Source of the DNA: an uncultured Clostridia bacterium
Lineage (GTDB): Bacteria > Bacillota > Clostridia > Oscillospirales > Acutalibacteraceae
Reading direction: 5' to 3'
NCBI GenBank assembly: GCA_938034875.1
Contig: CALHND010000005.1
Coordinates: 186,001 to 250,000, forward strand
DNA length: 64,000 nucleotides
The notes beneath the pieces are model-generated. The model was not told where the DNA came from. It saw nothing but the letters and a program-made list of their open reading frames with translations, and made no database searches. Within the stretch, counting starts at the first letter, position 1; every line of letters begins with the position of its first letter. Of the stretch, positions 42,649 through 55,307 are shown in pieces. The position numbers and the translations under genes are program-made.

Positions 42649-43122
42649 ATGTCTATTGAAAAAGTACGCAATTATTTAGAAGGATATGGAGTTGCCGACA
42701 AAATACGCGAATTTGATGTTTCGAGTGCAACAGTTGCATTGGCGGCCGAAGCGCTCGGCTGTGAGGAATGCCGAATTGCAAAAACGATGTCATTTCATGT
42801 AGGTGAAAAGGCTATTTTAGTTGTTACTGCGGGCGATGTAAAAGTTGACAACGCAAAATTTAAAGCACAGTTTGCAACAAAAGCAAAAATGCTGTCGTAT
42901 GATGAGGTCGAGCCTATGATAGGCCACGCAGTCGGTGGCGTTTGTCCGTTTGCAATAAATGACGGCGTTGATGTATATCTGGACGAGTCTCTTAAACGAT
43001 TTGAAACGGTTTTTCCTGCCTGCGGCAGCTCTAACAGTGCAATCGAGCTGACAATGGATGAGCTTGAAAAATATTCCGGTTTTGTGGGCTGGATTGATGT
43101 GTGTAAGCTCAAAGATGCATAA
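42649..43122 (+). CDS. YbaK/EbsC-type aminoacyl-tRNA deacylase
   Basis: 157 residues. Family text: ALGCEECRIAKTMSFHV, the catalytic-site Lys (IAKTMSF), VTAGDVKVDNAKF, IGHAVGGVCPFAI, and the end PACGSSNSAIELTMDELEKY. Such proteins hydrolyse mischarged Cys- or Ala-tRNA(Pro). Full length. Its own RBS (GAAGGAAAG) and a terminator downstream; it follows the ArsR operon by 121 bp. Confidence 0.9.
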   Translation: MSIEKVRNYLEGYGVADKIREFDVSSATVALAAEALGCEECRIAKTMSFHVGEKAILVVTAGDVKVDNAKFKAQFATKAKMLSYDEVEPMIGHAVGGVCPFAINDGVDVYLDESLKRFETVFPACGSSNSAIELTMDELEKYSGFVGWIDVCKLKDA

Positions 43123-43130
43123 AATACGCT

Positions 43131-43170
43131 GCCGCCAAAGGCTTACAACAGTCTTTTGGCGGCTTTTTTT
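43131..43170 (+). terminator. terminator of the YbaK gene
   Basis: GCCGCCAAAG with CTTTTGGCGGC stem, then T7. Confidence 0.85.
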
Positions 43171-43253
43171 ATACTATTTTTATAAATTGAATAGTTTTAG
43201 TAAAAAATTTTTTTAGGTTTTTAATATAAACTGCTGCGTTGTGGTTAAAAATA

Positions 43254-43282
43254 TTGAAAGAGATGATTATGTGTGATATAAT
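43254..43282 (+). promoter_or_regulatory. promoter of the CofE-like gene
   Basis: TTGAAA, 17-base spacer, TATAAT. Confidence 0.7.
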
Positions 43283-43346
43283 ATTCACATAGTGTCAAGT
43301 GTTTCATTTGTTTATAAAATAACACAAAAAAAGGAAATGAAGACTT

Positions 43347-44546
43347 ATGGAAAACAGCAATAGAAAAGTGGGTACTGTTTCGCGCGGTATCCGCTGCCCC
43401 ATCATTCGCCAGGGAGACAACCTTGCAAAAATCGTAGCTGACAGCGTGCTTGAAGCTGCCGAATGTGAGGGTTTTGAACTGCGCGATCGCGATGTTATTT
43501 CGGTAACAGAATCAATTGTTGCACGTTCACAAGGAAACTATGCATCGGTTGACGACATTGCCAGCGATGTAAAAGCAAAACTCGGCGGAGAGACTATCGG
43601 TGTAATTTTTCCAATCCTTTCAAGAAACCGTTTTGCAATTTGTCTGCGCGGCATTGCAAAGGGTGCTAAAAAAGTCGTACTCATGCTCAGCTATCCTTCT
43701 GACGAGGTAGGTAACGAGCTTGTCAGCATTGATAAACTGGACGAGGCCGGCATAAATCCTTACTCTGATATTCTTTCACTTGAGCGTTATCGTGAACTTT
43801 TCGGTACAAACGCACATGAGTTCACCGGAGTTGACTATGTTGAATACTACGGCAACCTCATTCGCGAAAGCGGTGCCGAGGTTGAAATTATATTTGCAAA
43901 TCAGGCTAAGGCCATCCTTGACTACACCGACTCCGTTCTTACCTGCGACATTCACACACGCGCACGCACAAAGCGTATTCTTAATGCTGCCGGTGCTAAA
44001 GCCGTATGTGGACTTGACGATATTTTAAACGCTCCTGTAAACGGCAGCGGCTACAATGAGAATTACGGACTGCTCGGCTCTAACAAGTCGACAGAGGATA
44101 AAATTAAACTTTTCCCGCATAACTGTCAGCCTTTTGTGCTTGATGTTCAGAAGCGCATATTGGAGGCAACAGGCAAGCATGTAGAAGTAATGGTATACGG
44201 CGACGGTGCTTTCAAAGATCCGAAGGGTAAGATTTGGGAGCTTGCTGACCCGGTTGTATCTCCTGCATACACCGACGGATTAAATGGCACTCCGAACGAG
44301 CTGAAATTAAAATACCTTGCTGACAATGATTACAAAGATTTGTCAGGTGAAGCTCTTAAGCAGGCAATTTCAGAAAGCATTCGTTCAAAGCAGGATAACC
44401 TTGTAGGTAACATGGCATCACAGGGCACCACCCCACGCCAACTTACCGACCTTATCGGCTCGCTGTGCGACCTCACAAGCGGCTCCGGTGACAAGGGCAC
44501 ACCCGTTGTTTTGGTACAAGGCTACTTTGACAACTACACAACCTGA
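43347..44546 (+). CDS. CofE-like (coenzyme F420:L-glutamate ligase family) protein
   Basis: 399 residues. N-terminal IIRQGDNLAKIVADSV, DRDVISVTESIVARSQGN and LSRNRFAICLRGIAKGAKKV are the CofE-type nucleotide/metal segments. Later VMVYGDGAFKDPKGKIWELA, ADPVVSPAYTDGL and VGNMASQGTTPRQLTDLIGS follow the long Firmicutes branch rather than the 250-residue archaeal enzyme. These organisms do not make F420, so it probably ligates an amino acid to another acceptor. Monocistronic, with promoter and terminator. Confidence 0.82.
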   Translation: MENSNRKVGTVSRGIRCPIIRQGDNLAKIVADSVLEAAECEGFELRDRDVISVTESIVARSQGNYASVDDIASDVKAKLGGETIGVIFPILSRNRFAICLRGIAKGAKKVVLMLSYPSDEVGNELVSIDKLDEAGINPYSDILSLERYRELFGTNAHEFTGVDYVEYYGNLIRESGAEVEIIFANQAKAILDYTDSVLTCDIHTRARTKRILNAAGAKAVCGLDDILNAPVNGSGYNENYGLLGSNKSTEDKIKLFPHNCQPFVLDVQKRILEATGKHVEVMVYGDGAFKDPKGKIWELADPVVSPAYTDGLNGTPNELKLKYLADNDYKDLSGEALKQAISESIRSKQDNLVGNMASQGTTPRQLTDLIGSLCDLTSGSGDKGTPVVLVQGYFDNYTT

Positions 44547-44561
44547 TAAAAAAATTGTTAA

Positions 44562-44598
44562 CCCTCCCCGATTTATTTCGGGGAGGGTTTTTATTTTT
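44562..44598 (+). terminator. terminator of the CofE-like gene
   Basis: A 10-bp stem CCCTCCCCGA/TCGGGGAGGG followed by TTTTTATTTTT. Confidence 0.9.
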
Positions 44599-44989
44599 AA
44601 CAAACGTTATAATCATTGGCAATAAACGCAAATTTTTTTATCAACAGTCCTAATGTGATGCATATATCAGTAAATTTTATGTACCAGCTCGTAATTAAGT
44701 TATTGTGAAACATCCTGCATAGCACAGAATACATAAAATGCTTCAATTTAGTATTCTAGCCATCGGTTGTTTTAACCGAGTAATATTCCCCTGTTTGCAA
44801 AAACTGATGTTTTTGGGTTTATCATCAACACAAATCACAGCATACCGTACTGAGTCTAAATTAAGTTAATTGGTATCAGAATTCGCTAAGTCAGATAGGA
44901 TTTCATTATGTGCTTTTTATATTCCACATTCCGCCCAAAGCCGAAACATTAACTGCATACAGCTAATATTTTATGCTTAACAATATAAA
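44599..44989. other. intergenic region, nothing recognised
   Basis: AT-rich with stops in all frames, between two convergent transcription units each with its own terminator. No repeat or RNA structure stood out. Confidence 0.5.
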
Positions 44990-45038
44990 AAAGCATTGTG
45001 GCATAGTCTTTTACAGACTAATTATACCGCAATGCTTT
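44990..45038 (-). terminator. terminator of the SDR gene
   Basis: Long imperfect hairpin AAAGCATTG...CAATGCTTT with internal GTC/GAC pairing; a T-run follows on the minus strand. Confidence 0.75.
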
Positions 45039-45065
45039 CTTTGTTTATATTGTTATGTCTTTATT

Positions 45066-45830
45066 TCAGTGCTTTTGCTGTTTGAGCCAAATTTTCATGA
45101 TAAGTCGGTGGGGCAGCATTTTTACCATTAAAACCTGGCGCTTTATTGCGCCGCCGTGAATGGACACATCCTTGCCCTTGTAAACGTCCTTTATTGCTGT
45201 GCGTATAACTTGTTCAGGTGTATAAACATGGTTAAAATATGTTACCGCCGTGTTTGATGTTGTCTCGGCGCGGTCAAAAAATTCGGTTTTTACCCAGCCG
45301 GGACAAACCGCTGTTACACTTATACCTCTGTCGCTAAGTTCCGCATTCATCGCACGCGAATAGGAAAGAATAAACGCCTTTGTTGCAGCGTAAACATTTA
45401 GGTACGGCACCGGCTGAAAAGCCGACAGCGAATCAAGATTTACAATATGAGAACCGCGTGACATGTACGGAAGTGTAAGCTCGGTCATGTTGACATAGGC
45501 CTTAACATTTAAATCAATCATGCCCATTTTATCTTGCAGCGAAATTTCGTCATATCTCCCAAATTTTCCGTAGCCGCTGCAATTCATTAACATTGCAACC
45601 TCGGGCATTTCATCGCTGAGCATGTTCTTGTATCGGTCAAAAGACTGCTGCTCAGTCAAGTCCATAGAAATCACACGTGCTGGGCAGGCAAGCTTATTTT
45701 TCAGTTGTTCAAGCCGATCGGCTCGACGTGCAATGAGCCATATTTCATCAAAGTGCTCCTTTTCTGCGATACGCAAAGCAAACTCTCTGCCCATGCCGCT
45801 GGAAGCGCCTGTAATAACCGCTATTTTCAT
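45066..45830 (-). CDS. short-chain dehydrogenase/reductase
   Basis: 254 residues from ATG 45830, after AAGGAAAA. Rossmann TGASSGMG at 7-14, NCSGYGKFGR in place of the usual NNAG, catalytic Ser in VNLDSLSAF, Tyr-Lys in YAATKAF. The C-terminal part (IHGGAIKRQVLMVKMLPHRL) resembles the DltE/YqjQ subgroup. It overlaps the LicD stop by 4 bp, so it probably acts with it in surface-polymer or lipid modification. Substrate unknown. Confidence 0.87.
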   Translation of the reverse strand: MKIAVITGASSGMGREFALRIAEKEHFDEIWLIARRADRLEQLKNKLACPARVISMDLTEQQSFDRYKNMLSDEMPEVAMLMNCSGYGKFGRYDEISLQDKMGMIDLNVKAYVNMTELTLPYMSRGSHIVNLDSLSAFQPVPYLNVYAATKAFILSYSRAMNAELSDRGISVTAVCPGWVKTEFFDRAETTSNTAVTYFNHVYTPEQVIRTAIKDVYKGKDVSIHGGAIKRQVLMVKMLPHRLIMKIWLKQQKH

Positions 45831-46684
45831 TGTTTTTCCTTTTTTAAGCATTTTTCGCGAAAATCATCCATTGTTTCACGATATGACCGCTCGGTGTCCA
45901 CGTACAGTATTCCGTGTTCAGTTTTTTGTTCGCTTTCAGGCGGAGTGGTCATGTAATCTCCAAACACGTAATTAAGATATTTTTTATATCCAACAGGTGC
46001 CGCCACTGTCATTCCCTCAAACTTAATAGGGACAACAGTCGCAAACCATTCCTTTGGATACTTATTATCCATATACTTTATTCCCGAACACAGTTCGGTA
46101 ATATGAATACACTCATCAATACGATGACTGCTCATCAAATTCTCATACTTTTTATATAGTTGTTTCTTTTTCTTCTCCGGCTTCATGAGCAACAATTTCG
46201 CTCCTAGGCGGCTGAGATTACCGTGATTTTTCGGCAACATATTAAGTATATACAATGAATAAAGAAGAGCATACCGCTTTTGCTTTTTGCGGTCAGCTTT
46301 TGAGAAAGGACAGCCGTCAAGGGGTATAATATCCATAGTTATGCCCTGCGGGATCGGCAAATCCTTAGTCAGCTCTCTGATGCATGTTGTTTCGGTGTCA
46401 CACAATGTCATGAACTGGCTGCGTGTATACATCGTGTCGGTTGTTCGCAGCAGCTTAAATCTGCCCGATGAATTCCATAACCTCCACAGGCGCTCGTAAT
46501 CGGCACGCGGCATAAACACATCAATGTCGTCATCCCATGGTAGAAATCCACCGTTTCTGACCGCGCCAATAAGACATCCCCCGATTAAATAGTACCGCAA
46601 AAAGTTGTCATCGCAAAACTTAATAAACTCTGCCAGAGTTTCAAGTGATTTTAACTGCAATTGGCGAAGCTGCTCGGATTTCAT
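45827..46684 (-). CDS. LicD-family phosphotransferase
   Basis: 285 residues from ATG 46684; the longer frame lacks an RBS. The LicD core: LAEFIKFCDDNFLRYYLIGG, GAVRNGGFLPWDDDIDVFMP (metal-binding DDDID), PRADYERLW, and later YKKYLNYVFGDYMTTPP. The family transfers phosphocholine, phosphoribitol or similar groups onto surface glycans. Coupled to the downstream SDR. Acceptor unknown. Confidence 0.9.
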   Translation of the reverse strand: MKSEQLRQLQLKSLETLAEFIKFCDDNFLRYYLIGGCLIGAVRNGGFLPWDDDIDVFMPRADYERLWRLWNSSGRFKLLRTTDTMYTRSQFMTLCDTETTCIRELTKDLPIPQGITMDIIPLDGCPFSKADRKKQKRYALLYSLYILNMLPKNHGNLSRLGAKLLLMKPEKKKKQLYKKYENLMSSHRIDECIHITELCSGIKYMDNKYPKEWFATVVPIKFEGMTVAAPVGYKKYLNYVFGDYMTTPPESEQKTEHGILYVDTERSYRETMDDFREKCLKKEKQ

Positions 46685-47083
46685 TGTTTCACTATCCTTT
46701 AAAACAACTTGTTTTTCACTATATTTTATCACATATAAATAAAAAAGCAACTATTTTATATTTTGGTATATGAATATATAAAACGGACAACATTTATTAT
46801 AAATATAATGGCGTTGTTAACATAATAAATTGTTGAAAACTCTGTTGAAAATGTTCAAGAGTGGCTATTTCAAGCGGTTTTTAACCACATTTACCAATTA
46901 TATCAGGTAAAAATAAATGATTTTATGTCAACAATATAATTTAGTGGTTAAAAGCTTATAGTCTTTAATTTTTTAATTATTTGACAAAACAATAAGCAAA
47001 AACTCCGTTTTCTATTGCAATCCTCGTCAAAAAATTGCATAATAAATTATGAAAAAATATGAAAGGTGGCGACATTTATCATC
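46685..47083. other. divergent intergenic region
   Basis: AT-rich region between divergent LicD and SDR genes. TTGACA occurs at about 46980 but I see no matching -10. No RNA or repeat recognised. Promoters for both flanking units should be here. Confidence 0.4.
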
Positions 47084-47797
47084 ATGAAAACCGTGCTTGT
47101 TACCGGTGGAAGCAGAGGCATAGGAAAAGCCATATGCCAGCTGTTCGCAGATAAGGGATGGACTGTGGCATTTTGCTACTGCAATGACGATGTTTCCGCA
47201 AAAAAACTGACTGCCACCTATCCCAATATGCTGAGTTATAAAGTTGATGTCTCAATTAAGCACGAGGTAGACTCAATGATAAGCGACATAATAAACAAAA
47301 CGGGTGGTATTAATCTGCTCGTAAATAACGCCGGTGTCGGCTGCATTAAGCTGGTTACGGACATTAGCGAAATTGAATGGCAACGTATAATTTCTGTTAA
47401 TTTGACCGGTGCTTTCAACTGCTGCAAGGCAGTGCTGCCCGATATGATACGCCGTCACGACGGCAATATCATTAATATAAGCTCGATGTGGGGTGTAACC
47501 GGCGCGTCATGCGAGGTTGCATATTCCGCATCAAAGGCGGGCCTTATCGGCATGACAAAGGCGCTTGCTAAAGAGGTAGGCCCATCAAATATTCGCGTAA
47601 ACTGCATTGCACCCGGTGTTATAGACACCGACATGAATTCATCACTGTGCGCCGCTGACATAGATGCACTTGCCGAAGAAACACCGCTTGGCTGCATCGG
47701 CACACCCGAGGATGTGGCAAACTGTGCCGCTTTTCTCGAAGAAAGCAAATTCATTACAGGTCAAATAATCGGCGTAAACGGTGGATTTGTTATTTAA
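47084..47797 (+). CDS. FabG-like short-chain dehydrogenase/reductase
   Basis: 237 residues from ATG 47084 (MKTVLVTGGSRGIG); a GTG at 47066 is an alternative. TGGSRGIG nucleotide loop at 7-14, LVNNAGVGC, catalytic Ser in IINISSMWG, Tyr-Lys in YSASKAGLIG, then PSNIRVNCIAPGVIDTDM and the end FITGQIIGVNGGFVI. It is like 3-oxoacyl-ACP reductase but lies away from fatty-acid genes and upstream of alr, so its role may differ. Confidence 0.87.
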   Translation: MKTVLVTGGSRGIGKAICQLFADKGWTVAFCYCNDDVSAKKLTATYPNMLSYKVDVSIKHEVDSMISDIINKTGGINLLVNNAGVGCIKLVTDISEIEWQRIISVNLTGAFNCCKAVLPDMIRRHDGNIINISSMWGVTGASCEVAYSASKAGLIGMTKALAKEVGPSNIRVNCIAPGVIDTDMNSSLCAADIDALAEETPLGCIGTPEDVANCAAFLEESKFITGQIIGVNGGFVI

Positions 47798-47824
47798 TAT
47801 TTATTTTTAGAAAAGGCGATATAT

Positions 47825-52072
<4,248 letters not shown>

Positions 52073-52073
<1 letters not shown>

Positions 52074-52843
52074 TGTCAGCGCTTGTATTAAAGATAATTG
52101 CCTGTGCCGCGATGCTGATTGACCACATCGGCGCGGCATGGGGAATTACCGAATTTCGCTACATTGGCCGTCTTGCATTCCCGATATTTGCATTTTTGCT
52201 TGTAAACGGATTTCGACACACCCGCAGTACCGGCAAGTATATGCTTCGTATGGCGATTTTTGCCGTCATATCAGAGGTACCATACGATTTGCTTTTCAGC
52301 TGGAAATGGGTGGATTTTTCGCGGCAAAATGTTTTTATTACTCTGTTTTTGGGACTAGCCTGCATTGCAATGTTTGACGAAGCCAAGAAAAAGAGCATTT
52401 TGCTTGCTATGGTACCGGTTGCCGTATGCTGTGCGGTCGCTATGGCATTAAACTGCGATTACTCTTACATAGGCATATTAACTGTTATGGCTTGTCATCT
52501 TTTTTACGGTGACGACTTTAAAAATCGCGCACTGCTTGCCGCTGCCATGCTGCTGCTTTCGTCATGGTATGCTATCAGCTTCCATGCGGCAAATTTTGTT
52601 TTAGATACTACGGGATTTGACCTTCATGCGCATTTTTACAGCAAGCCATTTTTCTTTGCAAGTCCTGGATATAAACAAATTTTTCGGGTATTTGCTCTTA
52701 TACCTATATTTATGTATAACGGTAAAAAAGGAGCAATGCCCCGTTCAAAAGTGGCGGCAAAGGCCGTACAGTATGGATTTTACATTTTTTATCCCGCACA
52801 TATTTTAATCATATTTCTTGTAAAATATTTTTTATTTAGGTAG
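52073..52843 (+). CDS. TraX-family membrane protein
   Basis: 256 residues, seven or eight hydrophobic segments. Family text: IIACAAMLIDHIGAAWG, FRYIGRLAFPIFAFLLVNGF, TRSTGKYMLRMAIFAVISEV, PYDLLFSWKW, and the end FYIFYPAHILIIFLVKYF. Named after F-plasmid TraX, which acetylates pilin; chromosomal homologues probably acylate other targets. It overlaps lacZ, so it is co-expressed, but no functional tie to lactose use is evident. Confidence 0.88.
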
Positions 52844-52860
52844 AAATGAAGGTATGCAAC

Positions 52861-53418
52861 ATGAATAAAAAACGCGTTATGCTCATCGGTGACTCTATCC
52901 GCCTTATGTATCAGGATAAGGTTGCCGAACTGCTGGGTGATGATTATGAGGTAGTTTGGCCAAGTGAAAACGGCCGTTTTTGCAAATATATGTTAAACGA
53001 GCTGGAGCGCTGGTTTGAGGCTTGCGGTGAACCTGATATTATTCACTGGAATGTTGGACTTTGGGACACCTCGGTAGTTTGCAAGGAGGACGGAGCTTTT
53101 ACTCCCATCCCCGAGTTTCTTAAATATGTTGATTACACATTGCGTGAGCTGCGCAAAAAGACCGACAAGGTCATTTTTGCAACCATAACTCCGGTTAAGG
53201 TTGGCTCGCCAAATCAAAAGGTCGAGTATATTGAGGAGTATAACCGACAGCTTGTTCGTTTTATGAAACAAAACGACTGCCCGATAAATGATTTATTCGA
53301 ACTGCTCAACAAGGACAAAGAGAATATGATAGGCCCCGACTGTATCCACACATCGCCCGCCGGTGCTGAGATTTGCGCCAAGGCTGTTGCCGATGCTATA
53401 AGAGCAATTGATAAGTGA
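52861..53418 (+). CDS. SGNH/GDSL hydrolase family protein
   Basis: 185 residues from ATG 52861 (ATG 52846 possible). Block I RVMLIGDSIRLMY with nucleophile Ser, block III-like IIHWNVGLWDTS, and block V DCIHTSPAGAEICAKAVAD with the catalytic Asp and His. Such enzymes deacylate or deacetylate carbohydrates or lipids. No signal peptide. Spaced 17 bp from the TraX gene, which may add what this removes; that pairing is inference. Confidence 0.85.
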   Translation: MNKKRVMLIGDSIRLMYQDKVAELLGDDYEVVWPSENGRFCKYMLNELERWFEACGEPDIIHWNVGLWDTSVVCKEDGAFTPIPEFLKYVDYTLRELRKKTDKVIFATITPVKVGSPNQKVEYIEEYNRQLVRFMKQNDCPINDLFELLNKDKENMIGPDCIHTSPAGAEICAKAVADAIRAIDK

Positions 53419-53426
53419 GGTTTTTT

Positions 53427-53717
53427 ATGAACAATAATGAAAAAGAGTTTGTGGGCGCAAAAGAAGCCGCAAATGAAGCTGATGTTGCACACTTTCAAGA
53501 TGCCGAAATCCCCTCGGAAGCCGCACCACAGACCACAAACGAGCAGATTTTTGATTTACTTACGCTGTTTCTGCTTATTTTTATTTTATTTACCCTGCTT
53601 GCTCTTATTGTAGGAGCTTTATTTAATAATTGGTATCTGGGTCTGATTCTTGGCGCGTTTTTAGGTACATTATGCGCACTGATTGCAATCACTATCTGCC
53701 GCAAAAAAAGTAAATAA
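53427..53717 (+). CDS. small two-helix membrane protein
   Basis: 96 residues from ATG 53427 after GTGAGG. Acidic cytosolic head (NNNEKEFVGAKEAANEADVA) then two membrane helices (about 40-65 and 70-90) and a basic end (CRKKSK). No family recognised. It follows the SGNH gene by 8 bp. Confidence 0.65.
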   Translation: MNNNEKEFVGAKEAANEADVAHFQDAEIPSEAAPQTTNEQIFDLLTLFLLIFILFTLLALIVGALFNNWYLGLILGAFLGTLCALIAITICRKKSK

Positions 53718-53738
53718 ATTTAATTCTGGGAGGTAATT

Positions 53739-54359
53739 ATGAATTCAGTAAAACCCATCAAGTCTCCGGTCGAAATGTATAACTCCGCTCGCATAAATCT
53801 ACTGGTTATGCTTGCACTTACAGCTGTTAACATTATTATGTTAGTGACCGATTCTAGCTACAGCTTTCCTTTTTCGGCTACCGCCCCAATTATTTCGGCC
53901 AGTGTGGGCTACACATACGCACTAATGACCGGTTTAAACACGGCTCTATACATTGGAATTGCAATTGCCGCTGTTATAGTAATACTATATCTACTGTGCT
54001 TCATTCTTTCTAAAAAATCAAGGGCATGGATGCTTGTAGCTCTCGTATTCTTTTCCATTGACACTGCAATTGTTATACTTTGGGCCATGTTGGATTTTGT
54101 TTCATCTGATATAATTGATATTGCATTTCACGCCTGGGTCATGTATTACCTTATAATTGGTGTAAAGTACGGTAAGACAGCCATTGCAATGAAAAACGAC
54201 CCCGCCTATCTTGCACAAGCGGACGCTTTAAATGCCCAGTACAGTGGTGCATACATAAACACTGAAACCGGTGAAACACAGGTGAATAACACCGTACAGC
54301 AAAGCGAAACTGAATATTCAACCACCGCAGTTATTGAAAATAATAACGAAATTTTATAA
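53739..54359 (+). CDS. four-helix membrane protein, unknown function
   Basis: 206 residues with RBS GGGAGG. Helices at about 20-40, 65-88, 93-118 and 125-145. N-terminal SPVEMYNSARINLLVMLALT is reminiscent of small multipass proteins found beside double-zinc-ribbon or B-box genes in Clostridia, but I cannot name the family. Polar tail (YINTETGETQVNNTVQQSET). Confidence 0.65.
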   Translation: MNSVKPIKSPVEMYNSARINLLVMLALTAVNIIMLVTDSSYSFPFSATAPIISASVGYTYALMTGLNTALYIGIAIAAVIVILYLLCFILSKKSRAWMLVALVFFSIDTAIVILWAMLDFVSSDIIDIAFHAWVMYYLIIGVKYGKTAIAMKNDPAYLAQADALNAQYSGAYINTETGETQVNNTVQQSETEYSTTAVIENNNEIL

Positions 54360-54434
54360 TTTTGAATTATTTTCTTTAAAATCAAGTAATAATATATAAT
54401 GTATATATAATATATTATTGCCTGAGGTGTAAAA

Positions 54435-54689
54435 ATGAATATTGCTCTTATTATAATAGGTGCGCTTTTGACAGTATCAGCTGTTCTTATATTTATCGCA
54501 TTCTATAAATGGATTCGCCCCGAATGGTGTGCCGAAAAATTTATGAGGGAAAAATATGATGCTGCTAAAAATACAAAAGAACGAGCGGCTATTATACGCG
54601 AAGTCAGACAGGTATTCGTTTGGATGACCTCATCTGTGTTGTTTATTTCAGGACTGTTTCTTATTATAATTGGTATAATTCTTATATAA
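54435..54689 (+). CDS. small two-helix membrane protein
   Basis: 84 residues: one helix at about 3-24, a charged loop (REKYDAAKNTKERAAIIREV) and a second helix at about 60-83. Family unknown. RBS is weak (GAGGTG). A terminator follows at once, closing the unit that begins with the SDR or alr. Confidence 0.55.
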   Translation: MNIALIIIGALLTVSAVLIFIAFYKWIRPEWCAEKFMREKYDAAKNTKERAAIIREVRQVFVWMTSSVLFISGLFLIIIGIILI

Positions 54690-54716
54690 AAGCGCGGAGT
54701 TTTGCTCCGCGCTTTT
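54688..54716 (+). terminator. terminator
   Basis: A 12-bp stem AAAAGCGCGGAG/CTCCGCGCTTTT with TTTTG loop overlaps the end of the preceding coding region. Confidence 0.8.
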
Positions 54717-55155
54717 ATTATGTTGTCACTGTAAAAACACATTGTTGGTGGTAAATTAATCTCTAAAATATGCCTATTTTGTAAGGAAAATGGCGCAAAT
54801 GTATAATTTTTTCTTGCATAAATCGCCCTAAATTGAAAAAATTATTATTCTAAAAAAGAAATATAGCCTATTTTTGCATTTTTTGTATTGGAAAAAACAT
54901 GGAATTTGCATTTTTACGACTTAAATTTTTTTAATTCGACAAGTGGCTTTTATTGCAAAAAAGCCGATAATATCAAGGTTTTTAGGCATTTCAGTACCAC
55001 CGTTAAATATTTTTGGAAGGTTGCACAAAACAAAACCCAAAAATCCTTTAGTTACGAGCGGTTACAAAGGTTACAAAGGTGTAACACTTTGTTTTATTTT
55101 TCTAAATTAGAATTATCTTTGTCTATTTTGCACAAATAGAATATTCATTTTCGGG
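54717..55155. other. AT-rich intergenic region
   Basis: Very AT-rich, no supported gene. At 55061-55095 GTTACAAAG occurs twice in tandem and then forms a small hairpin (ACAAAG/CTTTGT) followed by TTTTATTTTT. It could be a weak terminator or a protein-binding repeat. Confidence 0.4.
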
Positions 55156-55184
55156 TTGACATTGTTGATTGGTTTGCATATAAT
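55156..55184 (+). promoter_or_regulatory. consensus sigma-A promoter of the 3D-domain gene
   Basis: TTGACA, 17-base spacer, TATAAT: perfect consensus in both boxes. Confidence 0.85.
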
Positions 55185-55189
55185 GCCCC

Positions 55190-55307
55190 ACAGGTCAATA
55201 AAATAGCGATAACGGATAAATGTTCCGCTACGACCTTAATGTTACAGAGAGATTACAAATCAGCCGCGAATAATTTATGAAACGCGGGGAAATGAGGATC
55301 AATCACA
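55190..55307 (+). ncRNA. structured 5' leader of the 3D-domain gene, candidate riboswitch
   Basis: From the expected start near 55190 the leader folds into an outer stem AGGTC/GACCT with inner TAGCG/CGCTA, then a single-stranded purine-rich joiner with GTTACAGAGAG and ATTACAAATCAG, then CCGCG/CGCGG. The RBS GAGGA follows. Genes of this class (RpfB-like wall enzymes) are often under c-di-AMP (ydaO) riboswitches, but I cannot find the ydaO core, so the class is left open. Confidence 0.5.

Noticed and set aside
54888..55139. 83-codon plus frame in the AT-rich gap before the 3D-domain gene
   Set aside because: Phe/Lys/Asn/Ser-rich by base composition, no RBS, covers a small hairpin.
55185..55291. 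Closing stem GCCCC/GGGG around the leader, which would make a three-way junction riboswitch
   Set aside because: The 5' arm lies directly after the -10 box and before the expected transcription start, so it would not be in the RNA.
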